34,221 nt of DNA from JBFLXR01 sp040757065 (GCA_040757065.1 JBFLXR010000021.1:1-34221), one strand, 5' to 3'. Shown: positions 1 through 7,930, numbered from the stretch's first letter. Program-made: numbers and translations. The notes: generated by a model from the sequence alone, not told the origin.

Positions 1-24
1 ATAGCCTTTAGTGAGTCCTACCTA

Positions 25-231
25 ATGACCCGCGCTGAACTCATCGAGCAGCTTGCCATGAGGCAATCTGCCCTAATGCTCAAGGATGTTGAGCTATCAG
101 TTCGTCTTATTCTTGATGAGCTGTTTTCTGCGCTCTGCAAAGGTAACAGAGTCGAAATCAAGGGATTCGGAAGCTTTGGTATCAATCATCGCTCCACCCG
201 CAGGAGGCGAAACGCCAAATCTGACATTTGA
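25..231 (+). CDS. Truncated IHF-beta/HU-family DNA-binding protein
   Basis: The 68-residue product begins MTRAELIEQLAMRQ and matches the N-terminal two-thirds of IHF beta. It is clearly related to the intact IhfB encoded at 10210-10500: both share the helical dimerisation part and a GNRVEIKGFGSFGI / GDRIEIRGFGSFAL strand. The reading stops at RRRRNAKSDI, where normal IhfB continues NPKSGEKV into the DNA-inserting beta arm and the C-terminal helix. About 28 residues, including most of the arm, are missing, and I found no continuation in the next frames. It could be a decayed paralogue carried by an integrated element or a functional short variant; I favour decay. No clear Shine-Dalgarno sequence precedes the ATG. 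Confidence 0.6.
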   Translation: MTRAELIEQLAMRQSALMLKDVELSVRLILDELFSALCKGNRVEIKGFGSFGINHRSTRRRRNAKSDI

Positions 232-301
232 CGAAGCGACCGCACTTGTCAGATTGGGCCGATGATCAGGCTATAGTGAATTTGGTAACGCTAATGAGTT
301 T

Positions 302-336
302 TCGACCAACGGATAAAAAGTCCGTTGGTCGAAAGA
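302..336. repeat. Perfect 14-bp dyad copying tRNA-Lys sequence (possible att remnant)
   Basis: Arms TTTCGACCAACGGA and TCCGTTGGTCGAAA are exact reverse complements around a 7-base centre TAAAAAG. Read on the minus strand, the centre plus the 3' arm resembles the tRNA-Lys anticodon loop and the sequence after it: CTTTTTA then TCCGTTGGTCGAAA, against CTCTTAA then TCCGTTGGTCGAAA in the tRNA. About 22 of 24 bases match the tRNA gene at 505-580. A 7-bp centre between inverted arms is the layout of a tyrosine-recombinase core site. The inference is an old anticodon-loop-type attachment site. No T-run follows, so it is not an obvious terminator. Confidence 0.5.
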
Positions 337-427
337 ATTTACCAGTGATACCACCCTACCTTGTTGATTTTATTATTTTTTACAAAGTTCGATCATGAAG
401 GAAAATTCATAGAGCCGGGGAAAAAAA

Positions 428-449
428 TGTAGTCCACCTGTAGTCCACC
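428..449. repeat. Tandem 11-bp direct repeat (TGTAGTCCACC x2)
   Basis: Two perfect, directly adjacent copies of TGTAGTCCACC lie between the att-like dyad and the tRNA-Lys terminator. Short direct repeats beside a tRNA attachment site are typical of integrase arm-type sites. That role is inferred from position only; no integrase gene is visible in the window on this side. Confidence 0.55.
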
Positions 450-460
450 ACTCAAAAAGC

Positions 461-496
461 ATAAAAAAAAGGACTTGCGATGTTCCGCAAGTCCTT
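461..496 (-). terminator. Rho-independent terminator of tRNA-Lys
   Basis: An 11-bp perfect stem (469-479 with 486-496, AAGGACTTGCG) closes a 6-base loop. On the minus strand it is followed by eight T residues. It lies 8 bases downstream of the encoded CCA end of tRNA-Lys, so it should end that transcript. Confidence 0.85.
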
Positions 497-504
497 GATT
501 TTGT

Positions 505-580
505 TGGTGGGCCGTGAAAGATTCGAACTTTCGACCAACGGATTAAGAGTCCACTGCTCTACCAGCTGAGCTAACGACCC
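505..580 (-). tRNA. tRNA-Lys (anticodon CTT)
   Basis: The minus strand reads GGGTCGTTAGCTCAGCTGG... and folds as a complete cloverleaf. The acceptor stem GGGTCGT pairs with ACGGCCC (one U-G pair). The anticodon stem GTGGA/TCCGT encloses loop CTCTTAA with anticodon CTT, and the T arm is GAAAG-TTCGAAT-CTTTC. The discriminator is A and CCA is encoded at 505-507. It closely resembles E. coli tRNA-Lys. Its 3' side faces the accessory-looking left edge, the usual geometry for a tRNA used as an integration target. Confidence 0.95.
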
Positions 581-591
581 GAGAGGCGCGC

Positions 592-619
592 ATTTTAGGC
601 GATCGCGGAAATTTGTCAA
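592..619 (-). promoter_or_regulatory. Promoter of tRNA-Lys
   Basis: On the minus strand a perfect -35 TTGACA (619-614) and -10 TAAAAT (597-592) are separated by 16 bases. Transcription should start a few bases before the mature tRNA 5' end. The -35 box overlaps the TGA stop codon of queG, so the tRNA has its own promoter although it lies only 35 bp behind queG on the same strand. Confidence 0.7.
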
Positions 620-1683
620 GATTTTTTGCTGGTTTTGTGGCGCTGCAGCGCCCATGCGACGTGCTCTTGCACAATTTCGGCGGGGTCGTTTTCTCTGGCG
701 CGCAGTGCCGCGAGTACTTCTGCACTGGTCGGTGCATTGCCCAGTGCCACAGCGATGTTGCGCAGCCATTGTTCGTAGCCGATGCGGTAGATCGCGCTGC
801 CCTGTAGGTTGGCCTGAAAGGTTGCGGCATCCCAAGCGAATAACTCGATCAGGCTGCAATCATCCAAGCGGTGGCGAATGGCAAAATCGGCCTCGCCGGT
901 CGGCTGGGCAAAGCGGTTCCACGGGCAATAGAGCTGGCAATCGTCGCAGCCATAGATGCGGTTGCCGATTAAAGGGCGCAAAGGTTCGGGAATGCTGCCG
1001 CGCAGTTCAATAGTGAGGTAGGAGATGCAGCGGCGCGCGTCTAGCGTGTAAGGGGCGACAATCGCTTGGGTCGGGCAAACCGTTATGCATTGCCTGCATG
1101 TGCCGCAGTGCGCTTCGTCAGGTTGATCTGCCGGAAGCGGCAGGTCGATAAATATTTCCCCCAAGAAAAACCATGAGCCATGACGGGTAAGCAGCAGGCT
1201 GTGCTTGCCGCGCCAGCCGAGACGGGCTTGCTGGGCAAGCTGGACTTCCATCACTGGCGCACTGTCGGTAAAGACGCGGCAGTGACATTCAGGAATTTCT
1301 TCGCGAATGCGCTGCGCCAACTGTTCGAGACGTTTGCGCAGCACTTTGTGGTAATCGCGGCCCAGTGCATAGCGCGAGATGAATGCGCGCTCGCCGGATT
1401 GCAGTACAGTTTCAGCATCGGCAGCGTGGCTGGGGTAATAATCCATGCGAACCGAGATAATTCGCTGCGTGCCGGGCAGTAATTCGGCAGGACGGGCGCG
1501 TTTTACGCCGTGTTTTGCCATATAATCCATCTCGCCGTGATAGCCCTGCGCCAGCCAGTCCAGCAGTCTGTTTTCGGCTTCGCCGAGTTGGACATCGCTG
1601 ATGCCGACCTTCTGAAAACCCAGCGCCTTGCCCCAGGCCTTAATGCGGGCAGCCAATTGATGGAGTGTGTTTTCGCTTTGCAT
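616..1683 (-). CDS. queG: Epoxyqueuosine reductase QueG
   Basis: This 355-residue enzyme carries out the last step of queuosine synthesis, reducing epoxyqueuosine in the wobble position of tRNAs with a cobalamin and two [4Fe-4S] clusters. The ferredoxin-like cysteine pattern is clear: CGTCRQCITVCPTQAI, then RRCISYLTIELRG, then YGCDDCQLYCPWN. The N-terminal part contains GFQKVGISDV and the C-terminal part is helical and HEAT-like. I chose ATG at 1683 (MQSENTLHQ); the frame stays open a further 37 codons upstream, but that extension would run through tsaE. Full family length. It diverges from tsaE with overlapping start regions. Confidence 0.95.
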   Translation of the reverse strand: MQSENTLHQLAARIKAWGKALGFQKVGISDVQLGEAENRLLDWLAQGYHGEMDYMAKHGVKRARPAELLPGTQRIISVRMDYYPSHAADAETVLQSGERAFISRYALGRDYHKVLRKRLEQLAQRIREEIPECHCRVFTDSAPVMEVQLAQQARLGWRGKHSLLLTRHGSWFFLGEIFIDLPLPADQPDEAHCGTCRQCITVCPTQAIVAPYTLDARRCISYLTIELRGSIPEPLRPLIGNRIYGCDDCQLYCPWNRFAQPTGEADFAIRHRLDDCSLIELFAWDAATFQANLQGSAIYRIGYEQWLRNIAVALGNAPTSAEVLAALRARENDPAEIVQEHVAWALQRHKTSKKS

Positions 1684-1710
1684 AATGCCGATAATAGCCG
1701 AATCAGCCTG

Positions 1711-2154
1711 ATGCTGGCGGATGAATCCGCCACGCAGGCGTTCGCCGCGCGTTTGGCGCCTTGCCTTAAGCCGGGTCTGGCGATTTATCTGCACGGCGAT
1801 CTGGGCGCTGGCAAGACTACGCTGGTACGCGCCTTGCTGCGTGCGCTGGGTTATGACGGTCGCGTTAAAAGCCCGACCTATACGCTGGTTGAGGAATACC
1901 GAACCGCTGGATTAAACTTGCGCCACTTCGATTTGTACCGGTTCCGCGATGCGGAAGAATGGGAAAGCGCCGGTTTCCGCGACGAATTCAACGGCGAAAA
2001 CGTTTGTCTGATCGAATGGCCGGAGAAAGCCGACGGCCTGTTGCCACAAGCGGATATCGAAGTCGATTTTGAAATTATGCCGGATAGCCGCCGCATCGAA
2101 TTAACTGCCAACACCTCCAATGGATTGCAATGCGTAAATTGTTTGTCGCTCTAG
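1711..2154 (+). CDS. tsaE: tRNA threonylcarbamoyladenosine biosynthesis ATPase TsaE
   Basis: TsaE is the ATPase partner of the TsaB-TsaD complex that makes the t6A modification at position 37 of ANN-decoding tRNAs. The P-loop GDLGAGKTT lies near residues 29-37, followed by the family blocks VKSPTYTLVEEY, HFDLYRF and CLIEWPEKA. The start is uncertain. ATG at 1711 gives 147 residues, but homologues have a short strand before it that aligns with NSRISLML here. TTG at 1678 or ATG at 1660 would include that strand and overlap the divergent queG start. The stop overlaps the first 25 bases of the amidase gene, so the two are probably co-translated. Confidence 0.93.
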   Translation: MLADESATQAFAARLAPCLKPGLAIYLHGDLGAGKTTLVRALLRALGYDGRVKSPTYTLVEEYRTAGLNLRHFDLYRFRDAEEWESAGFRDEFNGENVCLIEWPEKADGLLPQADIEVDFEIMPDSRRIELTANTSNGLQCVNCLSL

Positions 2155-3467
2155 CCGCTCTGGTCTGCCTGCTGTGGGTCGGCAGCGCAACAGCGCTGGA
2201 GATTCGGTTCGCCCGCATTTGGCCTGCGGCGGAATACACGCGCCTGACGCTGGAATCTAAACAGCCGATCAAACACAATTTGTTCAGCGTCAAAAATCCG
2301 GAACGCTTGGTAATCGACTTGGAAGAAGTCGAAATCAATAAGGTGTTGAACGATCTGCCGGGCAAGGTGGGCGAGCAGGACCCGTATATCAAAAGCGTGC
2401 GCATCGGGCGGTTCAAACCGGGTGTGGTGCGGTTGGTTTTCGATCTCAAAACCGAGGTTAAACCCCAGTTGTTTAACTTAGCGCCGGTTGCCGAGTACGG
2501 CCATCGTTTGGTGCTGGATATCTATCCCGCCAAACCGTCCGACCCGATGTTGGCTTTACTGGAGCCGGAAACAAAGAAATCGCCAGACGCTGCCAAAGAA
2601 GCCTCGAAAGCGGAAGAAAAGCCGGCCGAGAAACCCGCACTGGCTGTGATTACCCCGCCGGTCTCCGACACACCCGCGCCGGTTATTAAGCCGGAAATCG
2701 CCGTCGCACCGGAGAAACCCGCACCGCGCAGCCGCACCGAACTCAGCATGCGTACCCTAATCATTGCCATCGATGCCGGACACGGCGGCGAAGACCCAGG
2801 TGCGCACGGCCAAGACGGCACGCTGGAAAAAAATGTGACCCTTGCCATCGCCCGTAAACTGAAAGAGTTAGTAGATAGTCAGGAAGGCATGCGCGGTGTG
2901 TTAATTCGCGATGGCGATTATTTTATTCCGCTCGGCGGTCGCGTTACCAAGGCGCGGAATGCGCATGCCGACTTGTTCGTTTCTATCCATGCCGATGCCT
3001 TTATCCGCCCGGATGCGCGCGGCTCGTCGGTATTCGCACTTTCGGAACATGGCGCAACCAGTGCCGCCGCCCGCTGGCTGGCGAAGAAAGAAAACGAAGC
3101 CGACCTGATCGGCGGGGTCAATATCGCCGTGAAAGACCCCTTTCTTGCCCGTACGCTGCTCGATCTCTCGCAAACCGCCACCATCAACGACAGCCTGAAA
3201 CTCGCTAAGTACGTGCTGGGCGAGTTGGGCAACATCAATACCCTGCACCGCGGTTTTGTCGAACAGGCCGGGTTTGCTGTATTAAAATCGCCGGATATTC
3301 CTTCGATCTTGGTAGAAACGGCTTTCATCAGCAATCCGGTAGAAGAAAAACGCCTAAGCGACAACCAGTATCAAGAGAAACTCGCCCGCTCGATTTTGAA
3401 CGGCATCAAACACTATTTCTCCCACAACCCGCCGCTAGCCAAACCGAAATTGGCACGGAACAGCTAG
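2130..3467 (+). CDS. amiC: N-acetylmuramoyl-L-alanine amidase with AMIN domain
   Basis: This 445-residue periplasmic zinc amidase cleaves the stem peptide from MurNAc in septal peptidoglycan. A signal peptide (about residues 1-22, ending SATA) is followed by an AMIN targeting domain (about 25-130). A Pro/Ala/Lys-rich linker (about 135-205) leads to an Amidase_3 domain (about 207-435). Zinc ligands are visible: H218 in DAGHGGEDPGA, E233 in LEKNVT and H287 in SIHAD; the catalytic Glu lies in ILVETAFISN. Such amidases are normally activated by LytM-type factors. The link to tsaE is common in proteobacteria. Confidence 0.95.
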   Translation: MRKLFVALAALVCLLWVGSATALEIRFARIWPAAEYTRLTLESKQPIKHNLFSVKNPERLVIDLEEVEINKVLNDLPGKVGEQDPYIKSVRIGRFKPGVVRLVFDLKTEVKPQLFNLAPVAEYGHRLVLDIYPAKPSDPMLALLEPETKKSPDAAKEASKAEEKPAEKPALAVITPPVSDTPAPVIKPEIAVAPEKPAPRSRTELSMRTLIIAIDAGHGGEDPGAHGQDGTLEKNVTLAIARKLKELVDSQEGMRGVLIRDGDYFIPLGGRVTKARNAHADLFVSIHADAFIRPDARGSSVFALSEHGATSAAARWLAKKENEADLIGGVNIAVKDPFLARTLLDLSQTATINDSLKLAKYVLGELGNINTLHRGFVEQAGFAVLKSPDIPSILVETAFISNPVEEKRLSDNQYQEKLARSILNGIKHYFSHNPPLAKPKLARNS

Positions 3468-3490
3468 AACCCAGCTTCGATCCTGACTCT

Positions 3491-3547
3491 AGGGGAAACC
3501 CCTGCGGCGAAATGTCGCAGGCAACACCGCAAGCCTCTGTGTAGAAT
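3491..3547 (+). promoter_or_regulatory. Putative regulated promoter of the outer-membrane protein gene
   Basis: Two adjoining dyads, AGGGGaaaCCCCT (3491-3503) and CCTGCGGCgaaatGTCGCAGG (3501-3521), precede a good -10 box TAGAAT (3542-3547). No recognisable -35 box sits at the proper distance. A palindrome in place of the -35 region suggests an activator-dependent promoter. I do not recognise the regulator. Confidence 0.35.
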
Positions 3548-3573
3548 GGAAAAATAACATCAGGGAGAACAAT

Positions 3574-4566
3574 ATGCACCGCACTGCCAAACTGGCCGCC
3601 GCACTCGGCCTGACCTTCTATTCCTTCGCAGCCCATGCCGCCTGCGGCAGCACTGCTTGTTCGTCCAATACCAATTGGGATGAACACACGCCGCAGCAGG
3701 AAGGCTTAAGCGCGGATTTTCGCTTCAGTTACAGCAAGGCCGATACGTTGCGTTCCGGCAGCAAGAAAATCACGGTTAATCCAACCGACCCTGCATTCGC
3801 CCCCGGTCAGGAAGTAGAAAACAAATACACTACCAACAAAATCCTGTCCGCCACCTTCGATTACACGTATAACGAAAACTGGGGTTCAACCATCCAGATT
3901 CCGTTCATTACCCGCGATCACGTACACTCGCTGGCAAACACCAACCCGGCACTGGTTACGACCGACAGCTTCCATGCCAATTCGATCGGCGATATTAAAA
4001 TCGGCGGGCGATATCGCTGGACGCTGGACGAAGCCACCCACACCGGCATGGGGCTAAAGTTCGGCCTGAAGTTGAATACGGGCAAGCGCAACTTTCTGCT
4101 TGCCAGCGGCACATTGCCGAATGAAATGACTTTGCAGCCCGGCAACGGTAGTACCGACTTAATTCTGGGCATCTTCTGGCAGCAAGCGGTGCCAGGCAGC
4201 GATTGGTCGTGGTTTGCGCAAGGTATCGCACAATCGGCGGTGAAATCGTCGCCGAACTTCCGCCCCGGCAATCAATTCAATCTGGATGCAGGCGGCCGCT
4301 ACGCTTTCACTGCAGATTTCAGCGGCATGCTCCAAGTGAACGTGCAATATAACAATGCCGATTCCGGCGCAGGCGCTGCCCTTACCCCAGCCGGAGCGGT
4401 CAGCAGCGGCGGACGGATGGTTTCCCTCACCCCCGGACTGAATTATGCTTTGGGCAAAGACTCGCAGTTGTATGCACTGGTACAGATTCCGGTCTACCAA
4501 TACATGAACGGCGAGCAGTTAACCGCGAATTATTCGACCACCTTTGGCCTGCGTCACCACTTCTAA
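3574..4566 (+). CDS. Outer-membrane beta-barrel protein (transporter-like)
   Basis: The 330-residue protein has a signal peptide (about 1-22, ending AAHAA). A short cysteine-containing mature N-terminus (ACGSTACSSN) follows, then alternating amphipathic strands such as GLSADFRFSYSKAD, ILSATFDYTYNENW and FGLKLNTGKR. It ends FGLRHHF, with the C-terminal phenylalanine used by the BAM complex. It resembles the porin/MetA-like transporter group found in metal- and aromatic-metabolising betaproteobacteria; substrate unknown. A strong AGGGAGA site sits 5 bases before ATG. The stop overlaps the convergent cysM stop by 4 bp. Confidence 0.75.
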   Translation: MHRTAKLAAALGLTFYSFAAHAACGSTACSSNTNWDEHTPQQEGLSADFRFSYSKADTLRSGSKKITVNPTDPAFAPGQEVENKYTTNKILSATFDYTYNENWGSTIQIPFITRDHVHSLANTNPALVTTDSFHANSIGDIKIGGRYRWTLDEATHTGMGLKFGLKLNTGKRNFLLASGTLPNEMTLQPGNGSTDLILGIFWQQAVPGSDWSWFAQGIAQSAVKSSPNFRPGNQFNLDAGGRYAFTADFSGMLQVNVQYNNADSGAGAALTPAGAVSSGGRMVSLTPGLNYALGKDSQLYALVQIPVYQYMNGEQLTANYSTTFGLRHHF

Positions 4567-5450
4567 GCGGGGAAAACACCCGTAGAAAGATAGCGGTCAC
4601 CACGGTCGCAGACAATAAAAACGACTGTGGCATTGCGTACGGTTTGCGCCGTGCGCAATGCCACCGCCAAGGCACCGCCAGAAGAAATGCCGCAGAAAAT
4701 ACCCTCTTCGCACGCCAATCGGCGGGTCATTTCCTCCGCCTCCTCTTGCGAAACATATTCCAAACGATCCACATTGGCGGGGCTATAAATTTTTGGCAGA
4801 TATTCTTGCGGCCATTTGCGTATACCGGGAATCTGCGCCCCCTCTTCCGGCTGCACACCGATGACCTGAATAGCCGGGCTTTGCTCTTTGAAAAATCGCG
4901 CGCACCCCATAATCGTACCCGTCGTGCCCATACTGCTTACGAAATGCGTAATACCGCCCTGAGTATCGCGCCAAATTTCCGGAGCAGTACCCTCGTAATG
5001 CGCCAGCGGATTATCTGGATTGGAGAACTGATCCAGCACATGACCGCGCCCTTCCGCACGCAACCGCTCGGCAGTATCGCGCGCCAGCTCCATACCGCCC
5101 TCTCTCGCCGTCAGCACCAGCTCCGCGCCGAAGGCTCGCATAGACTGACGACGCTCGACACTCTGGTTCTCTGGCATAACCAACACCATGCGGTAGCCAC
5201 GCATCGCCGCCGCCATAGCCAAAGCAATGCCGGTATTGCCGCTAGTCGCTTCGATCAACGTATCGCCGGGCTTGATCTCTCCGCGCGCTTCGGCACGCGT
5301 AATCATGGACAATGCGGGTCGGTCTTTCACCGAGCCAGCCGGATTATTGCCTTCCAGCTTGGCCAGTAGCGTATTGCCGGTTTCCGCGCCGATACGTTTT
5401 AGCCGCACCAGCGGCGTATTGCCGACGAATTGTTCGATGGTTTTGTACAT
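4563..5450 (-). CDS. cysM: Cysteine synthase B (O-acetylserine sulfhydrylase)
   Basis: This 295-residue PLP enzyme makes cysteine from O-acetylserine and sulfide or thiosulfate. The PLP lysine is K42 in KLEGNNPAGSVKDRPALSM; the CysM-type NNPAGSVKD sequence separates it from CysK. The phosphate-binding loop SSMGTTGTIMG and the substrate loop EATSGNTGIA are present. An AAGGA site lies just upstream of ATG. It is monocistronic and convergent with the outer-membrane gene. Confidence 0.96.
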   Translation of the reverse strand: MYKTIEQFVGNTPLVRLKRIGAETGNTLLAKLEGNNPAGSVKDRPALSMITRAEARGEIKPGDTLIEATSGNTGIALAMAAAMRGYRMVLVMPENQSVERRQSMRAFGAELVLTAREGGMELARDTAERLRAEGRGHVLDQFSNPDNPLAHYEGTAPEIWRDTQGGITHFVSSMGTTGTIMGCARFFKEQSPAIQVIGVQPEEGAQIPGIRKWPQEYLPKIYSPANVDRLEYVSQEEAEEMTRRLACEEGIFCGISSGGALAVALRTAQTVRNATVVFIVCDRGDRYLSTGVFPA

Positions 5451-5534
5451 GAGTATCCTTTGCGGGCGCTATCTTACACCATTCCCACACAAGCAATAAC
5501 CCTGCCTGAACAATGTCGCATCATCCGCATTCCA

Positions 5535-5566
5535 ATAAAAAAGCCCCGTGAATACGGGGCCTTTTT
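5535..5566. terminator. Bidirectional terminator between comEA and cysM
   Basis: The stem GCCCCGT-GAAT-ACGGGGC (5543-5549 with 5554-5560) has a T-run on the plus side and an A-run on the left, so it can act on both strands. Its main role should be to end the minus-strand comEA transcript. Confidence 0.8.
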
Positions 5567-5580
5567 GTCAAATCCGGCAA

Positions 5581-5931
5581 TTACCACTGTTCTTGCTTTG
5601 CGCCAGCTTGACCCTTCTTGGCAGGTTTATCGGCCTTTGCGGGCTTATCTGCCTTAGCGGCAGGTTTCTCGGCTGCGCCGCCGCTAACAGTCAGGTCACC
5701 GCGCAGCTTCGCTACGGTTTTATCGCCAAACCCATGCACATTGTTCAAATCGTCCACGCTTTTGAACGATCCGTTCTTTTTGCGGTATTCGACAATCGCC
5801 GCAGCCTTTTTCGGCCCAATACCCTTTACGCTAGTCAGCTCTTCTTTGCTTGCCGTATTCAAATCCACCGCCGCCATCGCCAGACTGCTGAACAACATGG
5901 TCAATGCCAGCAACATTCCGCGCAAAAACAT
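5581..5931 (-). CDS. comEA: ComEA-family helix-hairpin-helix DNA-binding protein
   Basis: This 116-residue secreted protein has a signal peptide (about 1-20, ending LAMAA) and a double helix-hairpin-helix domain: VDLNTASKEELTSVKGIGP then VDDLNNVHGFGDKTVAKL. ComEA proteins bind incoming DNA in the periplasm during natural transformation. The tail from about residue 88 is a low-complexity Lys/Ala/Pro stretch (KADKPAKADKPAKK), probably unstructured and DNA-binding. AAGGAG lies 7 bases before ATG. Other competence genes are not in the window, so an uptake role is inferred from the family. Confidence 0.88.
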   Translation of the reverse strand: MFLRGMLLALTMLFSSLAMAAVDLNTASKEELTSVKGIGPKKAAAIVEYRKKNGSFKSVDDLNNVHGFGDKTVAKLRGDLTVSGGAAEKPAAKADKPAKADKPAKKGQAGAKQEQW

Positions 5932-5981
5932 GCAAATCTCCTTAGCAATACGGGCACACCGCCCGAGCTAGGAAATTACAC

Positions 5982-6983
5982 TTATTTAGCTTGCGACGCA
6001 ATTAATTGTTGAATATAGCGCCCAACACCCTGTTCCACAGTCAAAAACTCATCGACATACCCAATCGAGCGCAACTTCTCCATATCGGCTTGCGTATAGC
6101 TTTGGTATTTACCGACCAATTGCTCCGGGAAGGGAATATAGCGTATCAAGCCTTGCGAAAGCATTTCGTCCAGCGACAAAACCGTTTCGCCCTGGTCGGC
6201 GCGTAGCGTATTAATCGCAGCCACCGCCACATCGTTGAAGCTTTGCGCGCGACCGGTACCCAGATTGAAAATGCCCGATTTCTCCGGATGGTCGAGGAAA
6301 AACATATTCACTTTCGCCACATCTTCCACCGAAACGAAATCGCGCAACTGCCCCCCGTTCTGGTAGCCATCACAGCCTTCGAACAGCTTCACGAAGCCCT
6401 CGGCGCGATACTGGTTGAAGAAATGCCACGCAACTGAGGCCATGCGTCCCTTATGCGTTTCGCGCGGGCCGTAGACGTTGAAATAGCGCAACCCGACGAT
6501 TTGCGCGGTACGGCGGCTCCAGCGACGCCGCACAATCTGGTCGAACAAAAATTTAGAATAAGCATACACATTCAGTGGCGACTCGTTCTCGCGCGCTTCT
6601 TTGAATACCGGACCGGATCCGTATACCGAAGCCGACGAGGCGTACAGATAGGGAATTTCTTCGCGCTGACAGTAATCCAGCAGATCGAGCGAATAACGGT
6701 AATTATTCTCCATCATGTAGCGTCCGTCGGTTTCCATCGTGTCCGAACACGCACCCTGATGCAGCACCGCCTCCACCACGCCGTCGAAATACCCCTCGCC
6801 AAGCCGGGCGATGAACTCATCCTTGTCCAGATAATCGGCGATTTCACAGTCGGTCAGATTGCGAAATTTGTCGGCGCGCGACAGATTGTCCACGGCGATA
6901 ATGTCGGTTACGCCACGAGCATTGAGCGCTTTCACCAGATTGGAACCGATAAAGCCCGCTGCACCTGTCACTATGTAATACAT
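5982..6983 (-). CDS. hldD: ADP-L-glycero-D-manno-heptose 6-epimerase
   Basis: HldD (RfaD) converts ADP-D-glycero- to ADP-L-glycero-D-manno-heptose for the LPS inner core. This 333-residue extended short-chain dehydrogenase has the Rossmann motif TGAAGFIGSN, the serine of YLYASSASVYG, and the YAYSK catalytic pair. Further family blocks are GLRYFNVYGPRE and FNLGTGRAQSF. I chose ATG at 6983, with GGAAGG 7 bases upstream and a 2-base gap after the kinase stop. A TTG six bases earlier is also open. Confidence 0.95.
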   Translation of the reverse strand: MYYIVTGAAGFIGSNLVKALNARGVTDIIAVDNLSRADKFRNLTDCEIADYLDKDEFIARLGEGYFDGVVEAVLHQGACSDTMETDGRYMMENNYRYSLDLLDYCQREEIPYLYASSASVYGSGPVFKEARENESPLNVYAYSKFLFDQIVRRRWSRRTAQIVGLRYFNVYGPRETHKGRMASVAWHFFNQYRAEGFVKLFEGCDGYQNGGQLRDFVSVEDVAKVNMFFLDHPEKSGIFNLGTGRAQSFNDVAVAAINTLRADQGETVLSLDEMLSQGLIRYIPFPEQLVGKYQSYTQADMEKLRSIGYVDEFLTVEQGVGRYIQQLIASQAK

Positions 6984-6985
6984 AC

Positions 6986-7930
6986 TCAACCTTCCATGTC
7001 CTTAACGATTTCTTCCCGGCTGACGACTGCCGTACCCAGCTTGCCGACCACGATCCCGGCTGCGCGATTCGCCACCTGCATCGCGTGCGGCAAATCGGCT
7101 CCGCTCGCCAGCATCACCGCCAGCGCGGCAATTACAGTATCGCCCGCCCCGCTCACATCGAAGACCTCACGTGCTTGCGCCGGTTCGTGCACCACACCGT
7201 CTGCGCGGAATAAACTCATCCCTTCTTCACTACGCGTCACCAGCAGCGCATCCAATTCAAGCTCGGCACGCAAGCGCCCGGCACGCTCAACCAAATCGGC
7301 CTCATCGCGCCAGTTGCCCGCCACCTGACGAAATTCGCTGCGATTCGGCGTCAGCAGCGTCGCACCGCGATAACGGGCATAATCATCGCCCTTGGGATCG
7401 ACCAACACCGGCTTTCCCGCTGCCCTCGCCAGGCGGATCATCTCGGCAATGTGCGTCAGCCCGCCCTTCCCGTAATCGGACAGCACCACCACATCGGCCT
7501 CCGGCAGCTTAGCGCGAAAATCCGCAAGCTTCGCCGTCAGCACTTCATGGCTGGGCCAAGTTTCGAAATCGATGCGCAACAACTGCTGCTGCCGCGCAAT
7601 CGCACGGAGCTTAATAGTGGTAGAAATCGTCGCATCGCGGTGCAGCAATGCCTGTAAATTCGGTTGTTGCTCCAGCAGACCTTTCAGGCAATCCCCTGCT
7701 TCGTCCGCACCGACCACGGACAGCAGCATGCACTCCGCCCCCAACGCCGCAATATTGCGTGCCACATTGGCCGCCCCACCCGGCCGCTCTTCAACCCGCG
7801 CCACTTTCAGCACCGGCACCGGCGCTTCCGGCGAAATGCGATCCACATCGCCGAACCAGTAGCGATCCAGCATCACATCGCCAACTACCAATACCTTTGC
7901 CCGGTCGAATTGCGGCAGAAATGCAGTCAT
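6986..7930 (-). CDS. rfaE1: D-glycero-beta-D-manno-heptose-7-phosphate kinase (HldE kinase domain)
   Basis: This 314-residue PfkB/ribokinase-family kinase phosphorylates heptose-7-phosphate at C1. N-terminal signature: GDVMLDRYWFGDVDRISPEAPVPV; glycine-rich PGGAANVARN; catalytic DVSGAGDTVIAAL near the C-terminus. The protein stops after the kinase domain, so it is the split RfaE1 form, unlike the fused E. coli HldE. The nucleotidyltransferase (RfaE2) must be encoded elsewhere. It overlaps pyrF by 4 bp and adjoins hldD, consistent with an operon. Confidence 0.94.
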   Translation of the reverse strand: MTAFLPQFDRAKVLVVGDVMLDRYWFGDVDRISPEAPVPVLKVARVEERPGGAANVARNIAALGAECMLLSVVGADEAGDCLKGLLEQQPNLQALLHRDATISTTIKLRAIARQQQLLRIDFETWPSHEVLTAKLADFRAKLPEADVVVLSDYGKGGLTHIAEMIRLARAAGKPVLVDPKGDDYARYRGATLLTPNRSEFRQVAGNWRDEADLVERAGRLRAELELDALLVTRSEEGMSLFRADGVVHEPAQAREVFDVSGAGDTVIAALAVMLASGADLPHAMQVANRAAGIVVGKLGTAVVSREEIVKDMEG

